Assembly: GCA_019801415.1 (NCBI GenBank) | Contig: JAHVJD010000004.1 | Span: forward strand, 62,001 to 126,000 | Source: Nocardioides marinus | GTDB taxonomy: Bacteria; Pseudomonadota; Alphaproteobacteria; Rhodobacterales; Rhodobacteraceae | Reading direction: 5' to 3' | DNA length: 64,000 nucleotides | In this document: piece after piece, positions 1-9,532 of the stretch | How positions within the stretch are numbered: the first letter of the stretch is position 1 | Layout of the letters: each line of letters starts with the position of its first letter | The notes under the pieces: generated by a model | Database searches by the model: none | The model's input: only the letters and a program-made list of their open reading frames with translations | Told to the model about the DNA's origin: nothing | Translations under genes and position numbers: made by a program

Positions 1-1
1 T

Positions 2-742
2 CGCAAGATCGGCGTGACCGAGCTGGTGCTGGAGAAAATGCCGGTATCGATCTCGCTTGGCCTGTGGTCGACGCTGATCGCCTATCTGATCTCGATCCCG
101 ATGGGCATTCGCAAGGCGCTGACGGATGGCTCGCGGTTCGACACCTGGACCAGCGGCGTGATCATCGCGGCCTATGCGATTCCGTCGTTCCTGTTTGCGA
201 TCATGCTCCTGGTGCTGTTTGCCGGTGGCTCCTACTGGCAGATATTCCCGTTGCGCGGGCTGACCTCGGACAACTGGGAGGATCTGAGCCTGTTGGGCAA
301 GGTGGCCGATTATTTCTGGCACATCGCGCTGCCGGTGCTGGCCTCGACCATCGGTGCCTTTGCGACGTTGACGCTGCTGACCAAGAACTCCTTCCTTGAT
401 GAGATCAAGAAGCAGTATGTGATGACCGCCCGCGCCAAGGGGCTGAGCGAGAACCGGGTGCTGTACGGCCATGTGTTCCGCAACGCGATGCTGATCGTGA
501 TCGCGGGTTTTCCGTCGGTGTTCATTGGCATCTTCTTTTCCGGTTCGTTGATCATCGAGACGATCTTCTCGCTCGACGGTCTGGGGCGGCTGGGGTTCGA
601 GGCCGCGGTGGCGCGGGATTACCCGGTGATCTTCGGTACGCTGTTCATCTTTGGCCTGATGAGCCTGGTGGTCGGTATCATTTCGGACCTGATGTATGTG
701 CTGGTCGATCCGCGCATCGACTTTGAAAAGCGGGAGGGCTGA
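2..742 (+). CDS. yejB: Peptide/microcin C ABC importer permease YejB (5' truncated by window edge)
   Basis: Inner-membrane permease of a Yej-type peptide ABC importer. The reading frame is open to the left edge of the window, and about 245 residues are present against roughly 360 for the family, so the N-terminal third is missing. A GTG at position 14 is a possible codon but not a credible start, because homologous sequence continues upstream of it. The visible part holds several hydrophobic segments and the cytoplasmic loop with the alanine/glycine signature of binding-protein-dependent permeases ([13 protein letters not shown]), followed by a C-terminal membrane pair. It ends 3 nt before yejE, so the two are co-transcribed. 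The assignment to YejB rather than generic DppB rests mainly on the YejE-like and fused-ATPase genes downstream. Confidence 0.9.
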   Translation, partial: RKIGVTELVLEKMPVSISLGLWSTLIAYLISIPMGIRKALTDGSRFDTWTSGVIIAAYAIPSFLFAIMLLVLFAGGSYWQIFPLRGLTSDNWEDLSLLGKVADYFWHIALPVLASTIGAFATLTLLTKNSFLDEIKKQYVMTARAKGLSENRVLYGHVFRNAMLIVIAGFPSVFIGIFFSGSLIIETIFSLDGLGRLGFEAAVARDYPVIFGTLFIFGLMSLVVGIISDLMYVLVDPRIDFEKREG

Positions 743-745
743 GCC

Positions 746-1852
746 ATGGCACTTTCCCCCCTGAACCAGCGCCGCTGGAACAATTTCCGCAAGAACAAGC
801 GCGCCTACTGGTCGCTGATCATCTTCTCGGTGCTGTTCACGCTGTCGCTGTTCGCCGATTTCCTGGCCAATGAAAAACCGATCCTCGCCAGCTACCGCGG
901 CGAGCTGTACACGCCGATCTTCAAGTTCTACCCGGAGACCGAATTCGGCGGCGATTTCCAGACCGAGGCGCCCTACCGCGACCCGGAGGTGGAATGCCTG
1001 ATCCGCTCCGGCGGCATCGAGGATTGCTTTGACGATCCCGAGGGCATCCTGGAGCAGATCGATGCGGGCACCTATCAGGCCGAAGGGTTCTACGAAGGCT
1101 GGACGCTGTGGCCGCCGATCCCCTACAGCTACAACACCTCCGTCGACCGCCCCGGCGCGGCCCCCCTGCCGCCCAACAGCCAGAACTGGCTGGGCACCGA
1201 CGATACCAAGCGCGACGTGCTGGCGCGGGTGATCCACGGCTTCCGCCTGTCGATCCTGTTCACCCTGATCGTGACCGGCGCGGCGACGGTGCTGGGTATC
1301 ATCGCAGGTGCGGTGCAGGGCTATTTCGGCGGCTGGCTCGACCTGATCTTCCAGCGCGCGATCGAGATCTGGAGCGCGACGCCGACGCTCTATGTCATCA
1401 TCATCATGTTCGCGGTGCTGGGGCGCAGTTTCTGGCTCCTGGTGTTCCTGATGGTGCTATTCGGCTGGACCGCGCTGGTGGGCGTTGTGCGGGCCGAGTT
1501 CCTGCGCGCGCGCAACCTGGAATACGTGCGCGCGGCCAAGGCGCTGGGGGTCGGCAACATGACCATCATGTTCCGCCACATGCTGCCCAATGCGATGGTG
1601 GCGACGCTGACCATGATGCCCTTCATCGTCACTGGCACGATCTCGTCTTTGGCGGGGCTGGATTTCCTTGGCTTCGGGCTGCCGTCCTCGGCGCCGTCGC
1701 TGGGCGAGATGACGTTGCAGGCCAAGCAGAACCTGCAGGCGCCCTGGCTGGCCTTCACGGCGTTCTTTACCTTCGCAATCATGCTGTCGCTGCTGGTGTT
1801 CATCTTTGAGGGCGTGCGCGATGCCTTTGATCCGCGGAAGACGTTTTCATGA
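746..1852 (+). CDS. yejE: Peptide/microcin C ABC importer permease YejE
   Basis: Second permease of the Yej importer, 368 residues. It starts with one membrane helix (about residues 20-42), then has a long periplasmic insert (about 43-160) rich in aromatic and acidic residues. That insert separates YejE from ordinary DppC/OppC permeases. Five further membrane helices follow, with a cytoplasmic EAA-type loop near residue 250 (FLRARNLEYVRAAKALG) that docks on the ATPase. The ATG lies 3 nt after the yejB stop. The downstream ATPase gene follows after a 134-nt spacer that can fold into strong hairpins. Assignment is by overall resemblance and gene order. Confidence 0.93.
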   Translation: MALSPLNQRRWNNFRKNKRAYWSLIIFSVLFTLSLFADFLANEKPILASYRGELYTPIFKFYPETEFGGDFQTEAPYRDPEVECLIRSGGIEDCFDDPEGILEQIDAGTYQAEGFYEGWTLWPPIPYSYNTSVDRPGAAPLPPNSQNWLGTDDTKRDVLARVIHGFRLSILFTLIVTGAATVLGIIAGAVQGYFGGWLDLIFQRAIEIWSATPTLYVIIIMFAVLGRSFWLLVFLMVLFGWTALVGVVRAEFLRARNLEYVRAAKALGVGNMTIMFRHMLPNAMVATLTMMPFIVTGTISSLAGLDFLGFGLPSSAPSLGEMTLQAKQNLQAPWLAFTAFFTFAIMLSLLVFIFEGVRDAFDPRKTFS

Positions 1853-1986
1853 GGATAATTTCGGAGACAAGCGCGAGGGCTGTGCCTGCCTGGGCGGGCG
1901 CAAATGCGCCTGCCGAGGGGCAGGCAGGCGCAGCCCGGGCCGCAAACGTCCCGGGCGGAAACTGGGTTACCGGAGACGCAGAATAA
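1853..1986 (+). other. Spacer with two strong hairpins between yejE and yejF
   Basis: This 134-nt spacer separates yejE from yejF. The outer arms TGCCTGCC (1883-1890) and GGCAGGCA (1919-1926) enclose an inner near-perfect pair, GGCGGGCGCA with TGCGCCTGCC. A second stem pairs GCCCGGG (1933-1939) with CCCGGGC (1950-1956). Neither is followed by a T tract, so they look like intra-operon RNA structures (stability or processing) rather than terminators. Confidence 0.5.
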
Positions 1987-3582
1987 ATGACCACGACAAA
2001 CGCTCCCCTTCTGAACGTCCAAAACCTCCGCGTCTCCTTCCGTCAGGACGGCAAGCTGACGGAGGCCGTGCGCGGCGTCTCCTTTTCCGTCGGGCGCGGC
2101 GAGACCGTGGCGCTGGTCGGCGAGTCGGGCTCCGGCAAATCGGTCTCGGCGCTGTCCACCGTGTCGCTGCTGGGTGACAGCGCGATAGTCGAGGGCTCGG
2201 TCACCTACGACGGGCACGAGATGGTCGGCGCGGATGAAAAGCACCTGATGCAGGTGCGCGGCAATGACATCAGCTTCATCTTCCAGGAGCCGATGACCTC
2301 GCTCAACCCGCTGCACACGATTGAGCGCCAGCTGGCAGAATCGCTGGCACTGCACCAGGGGCTGGCAGGCAAGGCGGCGCGGGCGCGCATTCTGGAGCTG
2401 CTGGACAAGGTCGGCATCCGCGATGCGGAAAACCGGCTGTCTGCCTATCCGCACCAGCTGTCCGGCGGCCAGCGGCAGCGGGTGATGATCGCCATGGCGC
2501 TGGCCAACAAGCCCGACATCCTGATCGCGGATGAGCCGACAACGGCGCTGGATGTGACCATTCAGGCGCAGATCCTCGACCTGCTGGCGGAGCTGAAGAA
2601 AAGCGAGGGCATGGGGCTGTTGTTCATCACCCATGATCTGGCCATCGTGCGCCGCATTGCCGACCGGGTCTGCGTGATGAAGAACGGCGAGATCGTCGAG
2701 GAAGGCCCGGCAGCGGAGATCTTTGCCGCGCCCAAGCACCCCTATACGCAGAAACTGCTGGCGGCGGAGCCTTCGGGCCAGCCGAAACCGGTGGCACCGG
2801 ACGCGGAGGAGCTGGTCTCGGCCCGCGATCTCAAGGTCTGGTTCCCGATCCAGCGCGGGCTGCTGAAACGCACCGTGGGGCACGTCAAGGCGGTGAACCC
2901 GATGTCGCTGCGGGTGCGCGCAGGCGAGACCCTGGGCATCGTCGGCGAGAGTGGTTCGGGCAAGACCACGCTGGCGCTGGCGATCATGCGCTTGATCGCG
3001 TCCGAGGGCGCGGTGACCTTCTGCGGTCAGGACCTGCGCAAGTGGTCCACCCGTGAGCTGCGTCGCCTGCGCAAGGACATGCAGATCGTGTTCCAGGATC
3101 CATTCGGCTCGCTCAGCCCGCGGATGACCTGCGCGCAGATCATTGCCGAGGGACTGGCCATCCATAAGGTCGACCAGCACCGTAAGCCGCGCGAGCTGGT
3201 GGCGGAGGTGATGCGCGAGGTTGGCCTCGACCCGGCGGCGATGGACCGCTACCCGCATGAATTCTCCGGTGGCCAGCGCCAGCGCATCGCGATTGCCCGC
3301 GCCATGGTGCTGCGCCCCAAGCTGGTAGTGCTGGACGAACCCACCTCGGCGCTGGACATGACGGTCCAGGTGCAGATCGTCGAGCTGCTGCGCGCTTTGC
3401 AGGCGCGGCACGGGCTGGGCTACCTGTTCATCAGCCATGACCTCAACGTGGTGCGGGCGATGTCGCACAGCGTGGTGGTGATGAACCAGGGCGACGTGGT
3501 CGAGGCAGGGCCGGCGGCGGAGCTGTTTGCCAACCCGAAGGCCGAGTACACCCGCAAGCTGCTGGCCGCGGCCGGGGGCTGA
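1987..3582 (+). CDS. yejF: Peptide/microcin C ABC importer, fused double ATPase YejF
   Basis: A 531-residue protein with two complete ABC ATPase domains in tandem, which power the YejBE permease. Domain 1 has a Walker A motif GESGSGKS near residues 44-51, the signature LSGGQRQR, Walker B ILIADEP and the H-loop THD. Domain 2 repeats all of these, with Walker A near residues 318-325, signature FSGGQRQR and Walker B VVLDEP. The fused form is typical of YejF; Dpp and Opp systems use separate D and F subunits, as in the two operons further along this window. The ATG is preceded only by a weak, distant purine run. Confidence 0.93.
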   Translation: MTTTNAPLLNVQNLRVSFRQDGKLTEAVRGVSFSVGRGETVALVGESGSGKSVSALSTVSLLGDSAIVEGSVTYDGHEMVGADEKHLMQVRGNDISFIFQEPMTSLNPLHTIERQLAESLALHQGLAGKAARARILELLDKVGIRDAENRLSAYPHQLSGGQRQRVMIAMALANKPDILIADEPTTALDVTIQAQILDLLAELKKSEGMGLLFITHDLAIVRRIADRVCVMKNGEIVEEGPAAEIFAAPKHPYTQKLLAAEPSGQPKPVAPDAEELVSARDLKVWFPIQRGLLKRTVGHVKAVNPMSLRVRAGETLGIVGESGSGKTTLALAIMRLIASEGAVTFCGQDLRKWSTRELRRLRKDMQIVFQDPFGSLSPRMTCAQIIAEGLAIHKVDQHRKPRELVAEVMREVGLDPAAMDRYPHEFSGGQRQRIAIARAMVLRPKLVVLDEPTSALDMTVQVQIVELLRALQARHGLGYLFISHDLNVVRAMSHSVVVMNQGDVVEAGPAAELFANPKAEYTRKLLAAAGG

Positions 3583-3714
3583 GGGGGGCTGAGCCGCGCC
3601 GACGGGTCAGCTGCGGCAGCAGGGCGCAGCGGGCGACCGGCATTAATCCGGGCCGCCCCGATTGAGCTTTGTGGCTGCTTCCACTAGGTTGTGGCGGACA
3701 GGCCAAGGCCTGCC

Positions 3715-3728
3715 TTGACCCAGATCAA
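3715..3728 (+). promoter_or_regulatory. FNR/FnrL box before fnrL
   Basis: TTGACCCAGATCAA differs by one base from the TTGAT-N4-ATCAA consensus. It ends only 13 nt before the fnrL ATG. A class II FNR promoter would then start transcription inside the gene, so the position fits autorepression better than activation. Confidence 0.75.
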
Positions 3729-3741
3729 ACGGGATCCTCTC

Positions 3742-4470
3742 ATGAATGCGCCTGTCCTGTCCCAGTCCAGATGCGCCGACTGCCCGATCCGCCACCGTGC
3801 CGTTTGCGCCCGCTGCGACGCTGATGAGCTGGAGCAGTTGGACGCCATCAAGTACTACCGCAGCTATGAAGCCGGCCAGCCGGTCATTTGGTCCGGCGAC
3901 CAGATGAGTTTCGTTGGCTCGGTGGTCACCGGTATCGCCTCGCTGACGCAGACGATGGAAGATGGGCGGACCCAGATGGTCGGGCTGCTGCTGCCGAGTG
4001 ATTTCGTTGGCCGGCCGGGACGCGAGGGCGCCGCCTATGACGTGGTCGCCACCACCGACCTCGTGATGTGCTGTTTCCGCAAGAAACCCTTTGAGGATCT
4101 GATGGAGCGCACCCCGCATATTGCCCACCGGCTGCTGGAGATGACCCTGGACGAGCTGGATGCCGCGCGGGAGTGGATGCTGGTGCTGGGCCGCAAGACC
4201 GCCCGGGAGAAGATTGCCAGCCTGCTGGCCATCATCGCCCGCCGCAATGCGGCGTTGACGCCGGGGGGCGACACCGACACCGCCGAGTTCGATCTGCCGC
4301 TGACCCGCGAGGCGATGGCCGATTATCTCGGCCTGACGCTGGAGACGGTCAGCCGTCAGATGTCGGCGCTGAAGCGCGACGGTGTTATTCAGTTGGCGGG
4401 CAAACGCCATGTCACGGTGCCGGACATGACGCGCCTGCTGGACGAGGCGGGCACCGACAGCGAAGACTGA
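3742..4470 (+). CDS. fnrL: FnrL, oxygen-sensing Crp/Fnr-family transcription factor
   Basis: Global regulator of microaerobic and anaerobic genes, 242 residues. The N-terminus carries four cysteines (C11, C14, C22, C25), and a further CC pair lies near residue 112, matching the ligands of an oxygen-labile [4Fe-4S] cluster. A cyclic-nucleotide-like beta-roll, a long dimerisation helix and a C-terminal winged helix follow. The recognition helix reads LTLETVSRQM, with the E..SR triad that defines FNR rather than CRP specificity. The chosen ATG gives this cysteine-rich start; the frame extends upstream only through the FNR box. Its likely targets here are ccoNOQP, ccoGHIS, itself and the predicted small RNA near 10.3 kb. 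The hemN gene that follows fnrL in Rhodobacter species is absent here. Confidence 0.93.
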   Translation: MNAPVLSQSRCADCPIRHRAVCARCDADELEQLDAIKYYRSYEAGQPVIWSGDQMSFVGSVVTGIASLTQTMEDGRTQMVGLLLPSDFVGRPGREGAAYDVVATTDLVMCCFRKKPFEDLMERTPHIAHRLLEMTLDELDAAREWMLVLGRKTAREKIASLLAIIARRNAALTPGGDTDTAEFDLPLTREAMADYLGLTLETVSRQMSALKRDGVIQLAGKRHVTVPDMTRLLDEAGTDSED

Positions 4471-4623
4471 TCCCGGATGCCGCCAGGGCGCCCCCGTCGG
4501 GGTGTGACAGCGCCCTCGTGGCCGGGCCTTGTGGTCACGGTTGCGCGGTTTGCGACCGTGATGGGCTGACCGCAGCGAGGGCCTGTGCTCTACTGCCACT
4601 TGTGCAACGCTGAGGAGGCCGCA

Positions 4624-4881
4624 ATGGAGTTTGGAAGTCTTATCGGGATGTTGATCGTCGGCGCGCTGGCCGGTTGGCTGTCGGGCAAGATCATGCAGGG
4701 GCGCGGGTTCGGCCTGCTGGGCAATATCATCGTCGGCGTGGTTGGCGCGTTTCTGGCCGGTGTCATCTTTCCCGCCCTTGGCTTTGCCGCGGGGGGCGGT
4801 TTCTTCTGGTCGCTGGTCCATGCCACGATCGGCGCCGTGATCCTGCTGTTCCTGATCGGTCTGATCCGCAAGGCCAGCTGA
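4624..4881 (+). CDS. GlsB/YeaQ/YmgE-family small stress membrane protein
   Basis: An 85-residue, glycine-rich, very hydrophobic protein with three membrane helices and the family pattern GxxxGWLSGKIMQG near residues 15-27. The family was formerly called transglycosylase-associated, and its members are stress-induced in enterobacteria; the molecular role is not known. The ATG follows a strong AGGAGG ribosome site (4612-4617). It stands alone between fnrL and the convergent universal stress gene and ends in its own terminator. Confidence 0.85.
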   Translation: MEFGSLIGMLIVGALAGWLSGKIMQGRGFGLLGNIIVGVVGAFLAGVIFPALGFAAGGGFFWSLVHATIGAVILLFLIGLIRKAS

Positions 4882-4886
4882 CCCTG

Positions 4887-4911
4887 AAGGCGCCCCGTGA
4901 CAGGGCGCCTT
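4887..4911 (+). terminator. Intrinsic terminator-like hairpin between the GlsB-family gene and uspA
   Basis: A perfect 9-bp stem, AAGGCGCCC with GGGCGCCTT, and a 7-nt loop lie 5 nt after the stop codon. The stem is palindromic with A's on one side and T's on the other, so it may serve both converging genes. The T tract beyond the stem is short. Confidence 0.65.
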
Positions 4912-4955
4912 GCTGAGCGGCTGGATGCTGGGCGGATTTGAAACCGCCGTGGCGG

Positions 4956-5795
4956 TCAGTGCGCCATCAGCACCGGCACGCGCGCCTGCTCGAGCATGTT
5001 GCGGGTCGCGCCCCCCAGGATCGCCTCGCGAAAGCGCGAGTGCCCGTAAGCGCCCATGACGATGAGGTCGGCGGCGGTGTCGGCGGCGTGGCGGTTCAGC
5101 ACATCGGACACCCGTGGCAGGGTCTTGCTGAGAACGTCGATTTCGCAGGTGACGCCGTGGCGAGCCAGCATCTGCGCCAACAGGCCGCCGGGGTCCGACC
5201 GCTCGCTGCTGTGCTGGGGCGGGTCGATCACCGCGAGGCGGACGAGATCGGCCTGCCTCAGGAAGGGCAGCGCATGGCGCACGGCTGTCATCGCTTCGAG
5301 ACTTTCGTTCCAGGCCACGACGACGGTTCCGGGCTGCCGCAGCGGTGCCTGCGCATCCGGCACCACCAGCACCGGGGCGCGGCCTTCGAACAGGGCGGCC
5401 TCGACGATGGGTTCGGCCTCGGCGCGTTTGCCCTCCCCGTAGGGCTGCCCGAGCACGACCAGATCCGAGAACCGGGCCCGGCGCGCCACATGGCGGCCAA
5501 GGTCCGCCATTTGAGCGACGCCCGTGTCGGTGGAAAAGGGCACGGCCGCGGCCTCCAGCGTGGTTATCGCCAGGGCTTCGAGCGCCTTGGCCTCCTCGCT
5601 GGCGCGGGCCAGGCTTTCCTGCAACACCAGCGCATTGGCCCCGGCGTAGTAATAGCCGGTCTGGGTGCGATCGACGCCCAGGCACAGCGCCTCTGCGTGG
5701 CCACCAAAGGCATCGGCCAGCGCGGCCGTTTGGGCCAGCGGTGCCGACGCGCTCTCGGCGGCGGACAAGACGGTTAACACGGATTTGTAGGCCAT
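4956..5795 (-). CDS. Universal stress protein, tandem UspA domains
   Basis: A 279-residue soluble protein made of two UspA domains, the second ending in the ATP-binding pattern G-x2-G-x9-G-(S/T) (around [18 protein letters not shown]). Universal stress proteins of this form accompany ccoN in many Rhodobacteraceae and are thought to act in redox or starvation stress; the molecular role here is unknown. The start chosen is the ATG at 5795, which has AGGAG nine nucleotides upstream; an ATG nine bases earlier lacks a spaced ribosome site. It is divergent from ccoN and shares the 200-bp region containing the FNR box at 5895. Confidence 0.88.
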   Translation of the reverse strand: MAYKSVLTVLSAAESASAPLAQTAALADAFGGHAEALCLGVDRTQTGYYYAGANALVLQESLARASEEAKALEALAITTLEAAAVPFSTDTGVAQMADLGRHVARRARFSDLVVLGQPYGEGKRAEAEPIVEAALFEGRAPVLVVPDAQAPLRQPGTVVVAWNESLEAMTAVRHALPFLRQADLVRLAVIDPPQHSSERSDPGGLLAQMLARHGVTCEIDVLSKTLPRVSDVLNRHAADTAADLIVMGAYGHSRFREAILGGATRNMLEQARVPVLMAH

Positions 5796-5894
5796 TTCGC
5801 ACATCTCCTGACGGGCCGACGCCAGCCGCTGCGAGGGGCCGGGCGCGACATTTCACTGCACCTGTACAAGTGTCACATGTCGCCTTCTGACGTC

Positions 5895-5908
5895 TTGATG
5901 CAGATCAA
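5895..5908 (+). promoter_or_regulatory. FNR/FnrL box upstream of ccoN
   Basis: TTGATGCAGATCAA is a perfect match to TTGAT-N4-ATCAA. A class II promoter would start transcription near 5943, leaving a leader of about 57 nt before ccoN. Because the box is symmetrical, it could also influence the divergent stress-protein gene. Confidence 0.88.
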
Positions 5909-5999
5909 GGCGGCAAGGATGCGCTTGCGGCATCAAGGGCACGGTCAAAACATGCCTCCGGGGCGCAAGATTCGCGGAGTGCAGGCAAAGGGACGCAAG

Positions 6000-7613
6000 A
6001 TGTCTAATTATATCAAGCTGATAGCGCTTGGGTTGGTCACGCTGTTTGCGATGATCGGCACCAACTACGCGCGCGATCTGGCCTATCAGGTGCACGCGGT
6101 CATCGTGATGATCGTGGCTGGAGGGCTGTTTCTTTACACGCTGCGCCAGACCGGAGAACCGGTCCCCGCGACGGCGGCGCATCCGCAAAACGAGTACTTT
6201 GACAGCGTGATCCGCGCTGGCACAATCGCCACCGCCTTCTGGGGCGTGGTGGGCTTTCTGGTCGGCACCTTCATCGCCTTCCAGCTGGCTTTTCCTTCCC
6301 TGAACTTCGAGTGGGCCGAGGGGCTGGCGAACTTCGGCCGCCTGCGGCCGCTGCACACTTCGGCGGTGATCTTTGCCTTCGGGGGCAACGCGCTGATCGC
6401 CACCTCGTTCTACGTCGTGCAGCGCACCTGCGCGGCGCGGCTGTGGGGCGGCAACCTGGCGTGGTTCGTGTTCTGGGGCTACCAGCTGTTCATCGTGCTG
6501 GCGGCGACCGGCTACCTGTTCGGCTCCACCCAGTCCAAGGAATACGCCGAGCCGGAATGGCACGTTGACCTGTGGCTGACCATCGTCTGGGTCGCCTATC
6601 TCGCGGTCTTTCTGGGCACGGTCATCAAGCGCAAGGAGCCGCATATCTATGTGGCGAACTGGTTCTACCTGGCCTTTATCGTCACCGTTGCCATGCTGCA
6701 TGTGGTCAACAACATGACCATTCCGGTGTCGATCTGGGGCTCCAAGTCGGTGATCGTCTGGCCGGGCGTTCAGGATGCGATGATCCAGTGGTGGTATGGC
6801 CACAACGCCGTGGGCTTCTTCCTGACCGCGGGCTTCCTGGGCATGATGTATTACTTCATCCCCAAACAGGCCGAGCGTCCCGTCTTTTCCTACAAGCTGT
6901 CGATCATCCACTTCTGGGCGTTGATCTTCCTTTATATCTGGGCCGGCCCGCACCACCTGCACTATACCGCGCTGCCGGACTGGGCCTCGACGCTGGGCAT
7001 GGTGATGTCGGTGATCCTGTGGATGCCCAGCTGGGGTGGCATGATCAACGGGCTGATGACCCTGTCGGGCGCCTGGGACAAGCTGCGCACCGATCCGGTG
7101 ATCCGCATGATGGTGATCTCTGTCGGCTTCTACGGCATGTCCACCTTTGAAGGTCCGATGATGTCGATCCGCGCGGTGAACTCGCTGTCGCATTATACCG
7201 ACTGGACCATCGGCCACGTGCATTCCGGTGCGCTCGGCTGGAACGGCATGATCACCTTTGGTGCGCTGTACTACCTGGTGCCGGTGCTGTGGAAGCGGGA
7301 ACGCCTGTATTCGCTGTCGCTGGTCAGCTGGCACTTCTGGCTCGCCACCATCGGCATCGTTCTTTACGCCGCGTCGATGTGGGTCACCGGCATCATGGAA
7401 GGCCTGATGTGGCGCGAAGTGGACGCCAACGGCTTCCTGGTGAACTCCTTTGCCGACACCGTCGCCGCGAAATTCCCGATGTATGTGGTGCGCGGTCTGG
7501 GCGGGGTCATGTTCCTCGCGGGCGCAATCATCATGTGCTACAACCTCTGGATGACTGTCCGGAAGGCACCGGCCAAAGAGGCCAGCCTGACGGCACCGGT
7601 CCCGGCTGAATAA
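6000..7613 (+). CDS. ccoN: cbb3-type cytochrome c oxidase subunit I CcoN
   Basis: Catalytic subunit of the high-affinity cbb3 oxidase, 537 residues, holding a low-spin haem b and the binuclear haem b3-CuB centre that reduces oxygen. About twelve or more membrane helices are visible. Histidine pairs expected for haem and copper ligands occur in the stretches around [27 protein letters not shown] and [14 protein letters not shown]. The ATG at 6000 has AAAGGGA upstream and gives the usual family length; an in-frame extension to 5877 runs through the promoter and FNR box. It is the first gene of ccoNOQP. Confidence 0.97.
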   Translation: MSNYIKLIALGLVTLFAMIGTNYARDLAYQVHAVIVMIVAGGLFLYTLRQTGEPVPATAAHPQNEYFDSVIRAGTIATAFWGVVGFLVGTFIAFQLAFPSLNFEWAEGLANFGRLRPLHTSAVIFAFGGNALIATSFYVVQRTCAARLWGGNLAWFVFWGYQLFIVLAATGYLFGSTQSKEYAEPEWHVDLWLTIVWVAYLAVFLGTVIKRKEPHIYVANWFYLAFIVTVAMLHVVNNMTIPVSIWGSKSVIVWPGVQDAMIQWWYGHNAVGFFLTAGFLGMMYYFIPKQAERPVFSYKLSIIHFWALIFLYIWAGPHHLHYTALPDWASTLGMVMSVILWMPSWGGMINGLMTLSGAWDKLRTDPVIRMMVISVGFYGMSTFEGPMMSIRAVNSLSHYTDWTIGHVHSGALGWNGMITFGALYYLVPVLWKRERLYSLSLVSWHFWLATIGIVLYAASMWVTGIMEGLMWREVDANGFLVNSFADTVAAKFPMYVVRGLGGVMFLAGAIIMCYNLWMTVRKAPAKEASLTAPVPAE

Positions 7614-7627
7614 GGAGCCAGGAAACC

Positions 7628-8356
7628 ATGTCTATTCTCGACAAACACAAGATCCTCGAGACCAATGCGACCCTGCTTCTGGTGTGCAGTTTCCTGGTCG
7701 TCACGATCGGCGGGCTGGTGCAGATCACGCCGCTGTTCTACCTGGAAAACACCATCGAGAAGGTGGAGGGCATGCGCCCTTACACCCCGCTCGAGCTGGC
7801 GGGCCGGGAGGTTTACATCCGCGAGGGCTGCTATGTCTGCCACAGCCAGATGATCCGCCCGATGCGCGACGAGGTCGAACGCTATGGCCACTACTCTCTG
7901 GCGGCGGAGTCGATGTATGACCGGCCGTTCCAGTGGGGCTCCAAGCGCACCGGGCCGGACCTTGCCCGTGTTGGCGGACGCTACTCGGACGAGTGGCACG
8001 CCGACCACCTGCGCGACCCGCAGGCGGTGGTGCCGGAGTCGGTGATGCCGAAATACGGTTTCCTCGAGGAGACGCGTATCGATGGCAAATACATCGGCGA
8101 GGTGATGGCGACCAACGCCATGCTGGGCACCCCGTACACCGAGGAGATGATCGCGCAGGCGCAGGCCGACTTCCGCGCCCAGGCCGATCCTGACAGTGAC
8201 TATGACGGGCTGCTGGAACGCTATGGCGAGGACATCAACGTGCGCAACTTTGACGGCCAACCGGGGGTTTCCGAGGCCGATGCGCTGATCGCTTATCTGC
8301 AGATGCTGGGCACGCTGGTCGATTTCTCGACCTTCACCCCGGACGCAAGCCGGTAA
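7628..8356 (+). CDS. ccoO: cbb3 oxidase monohaem cytochrome c subunit CcoO
   Basis: Membrane-anchored cytochrome c of 242 residues that passes electrons from CcoP to the CcoN active site. It has one N-terminal membrane anchor (about residues 15-35) and a periplasmic domain with a single haem c motif, CYVCH, at residues 68-72. Conserved methionines occur further on. A ribosome site AAGGAG lies upstream, 14 nt after the ccoN stop. Confidence 0.97.
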   Translation: MSILDKHKILETNATLLLVCSFLVVTIGGLVQITPLFYLENTIEKVEGMRPYTPLELAGREVYIREGCYVCHSQMIRPMRDEVERYGHYSLAAESMYDRPFQWGSKRTGPDLARVGGRYSDEWHADHLRDPQAVVPESVMPKYGFLEETRIDGKYIGEVMATNAMLGTPYTEEMIAQAQADFRAQADPDSDYDGLLERYGEDINVRNFDGQPGVSEADALIAYLQMLGTLVDFSTFTPDASR

Positions 8357-8367
8357 AGGGGGCGGAG

Positions 8368-8577
8368 ATGGAGTTCTATACGCTGCTGAGGCAATTCGCA
8401 GACAGCTGGATGATGCTGTTCCTGCTGAGCTTTTTCATCGGGGTGGTGATCTGGGCGTTCCGGCCCGGCAGCACCAGGGTCTACCGCGACACCGCCAATA
8501 TTCCGTTCCGGCATGACGACGCGCCAGCGCCCGCCGGTCCGGCTGACGCCGCTGCCAAGAAGGAGGCAAAGGCATGA
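8368..8577 (+). CDS. ccoQ: cbb3 oxidase small subunit CcoQ/FixQ
   Basis: A 69-residue protein with one membrane helix (about residues 14-31) ending in a FRPG motif, then a charged, proline/alanine-rich cytoplasmic tail. CcoQ helps stabilise the CcoP-core association, particularly in the presence of oxygen. Its last codons overlap the start of ccoP by 4 nt (ATGA), so the two are translationally coupled. Confidence 0.93.
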   Translation: MEFYTLLRQFADSWMMLFLLSFFIGVVIWAFRPGSTRVYRDTANIPFRHDDAPAPAGPADAAAKKEAKA

Positions 8578-9443
8578 GCAAGAAAGCACAGAAATTCGAA
8601 GGCGATCCAAATACCACCGGCCACGAGTGGGACGGGATCGAGGAATTCGACAACCCGATGCCGCGCTGGTGGCTGTGGACCTTCTACGCCACCATCATCT
8701 GGGGGCTGCTCTACACCGTGGCCTATCCGGCCTGGCCGCTGATCAATGGCGCTACGGCCGGGGTGCTGGGCTGGTCGACGCGCGCAGATGTCGCCGCCGA
8801 AATCGCCGCGGTCGAGGAAGCCAACGCGCCGATGAATGCGCGGCTGGAAGCGGCCGATCTGACGGCCATCGCCAGCGACGGCGAGTTGGGGCCCTATGCG
8901 GTCTCCGCCGGTTCCGCCGTGTTCAAGACTTGGTGCGCGCAGTGTCATGGCTCGGGCGCGGCGGGGGCCAAGGGCTATCCGAACCTGCTTGATGACGACT
9001 GGCTGTGGGGCGGGTCCATGGAGGACATCCATGTGACCGTTGCCCATGGTATCCGCAACGAGGACAGCGACGAGGCGCGCTATTCCGAGATGCCCGCCTT
9101 CGGCCGCGACGAACTGCTGGCAAAGGAAGAGATCTCGCAGGTGGTCAATTTCGTCATGTCGCTGTCGGGGGAGCCGCAGGATGTATCCGAGGTTGCTGCC
9201 GGGGCAGAAGTCTTTGCGGAGAATTGTGCCTCCTGTCATGGCGCCGACGGCACTGGCGACCGCAGCCAGGGCGCGCCGAACCTGGCGGATGCGATCTGGC
9301 TCTATGGTGGCGACTACGCGACCCTGACCGAGACCGTGGCAAATTCCCGCTATGGCGTGATGCCAGCCTGGAACACCCGGCTGACCGAGGCGCAGATCCG
9401 CGCGGTGTCAGCCTATGTGCATCAGCTGGGCGGCGGCGAGTAG
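8574..9443 (+). CDS. ccoP: cbb3 oxidase dihaem cytochrome c subunit CcoP
   Basis: A 289-residue subunit that accepts electrons from soluble or membrane cytochromes. It has the family's N-terminal cytoplasmic stretch and membrane helix (about residues 32-60), then two cytochrome c domains with haem motifs CAQCH near residue 121 and CASCH near residue 218. It is the last gene of the operon and is followed 25 nt later by a strong terminator. Confidence 0.97.
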   Translation: MSKKAQKFEGDPNTTGHEWDGIEEFDNPMPRWWLWTFYATIIWGLLYTVAYPAWPLINGATAGVLGWSTRADVAAEIAAVEEANAPMNARLEAADLTAIASDGELGPYAVSAGSAVFKTWCAQCHGSGAAGAKGYPNLLDDDWLWGGSMEDIHVTVAHGIRNEDSDEARYSEMPAFGRDELLAKEEISQVVNFVMSLSGEPQDVSEVAAGAEVFAENCASCHGADGTGDRSQGAPNLADAIWLYGGDYATLTETVANSRYGVMPAWNTRLTEAQIRAVSAYVHQLGGGE

Positions 9444-9467
9444 GTCGGTCACTGCAATCGTGACAGA

Positions 9468-9497
9468 AAGGGCCACCCCGCGCGGGTGGCCCTTTTT
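9468..9497 (+). terminator. Rho-independent terminator of ccoNOQP
   Basis: A perfect 11-bp stem, AAGGGCCACCC (9469-9479) with GGGTGGCCCTT (9484-9494), has a 4-nt loop and runs straight into a T5 tract. It lies 25 nt after the ccoP stop. Confidence 0.93.
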
Positions 9498-9532
9498 CGT
9501 GCTGCTCTTGGTGGGCTGAAGCGATCCGCGGA

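Noticed and set aside
1390-3468. A 692-codon frame on the minus strand across yejE and yejF
   Set aside because: It is antisense to two well-supported ATPase/permease genes, has no recognisable domain and is rich in His, Arg and Gln, as frames opposite GC-rich genes are.
3643-5856. A 737-codon minus-strand frame over fnrL and uspA
   Set aside because: It overlaps fnrL, the GlsB-family gene and uspA, and its translation is low-complexity Arg/Gly/Pro. It is an artefact of GC content.
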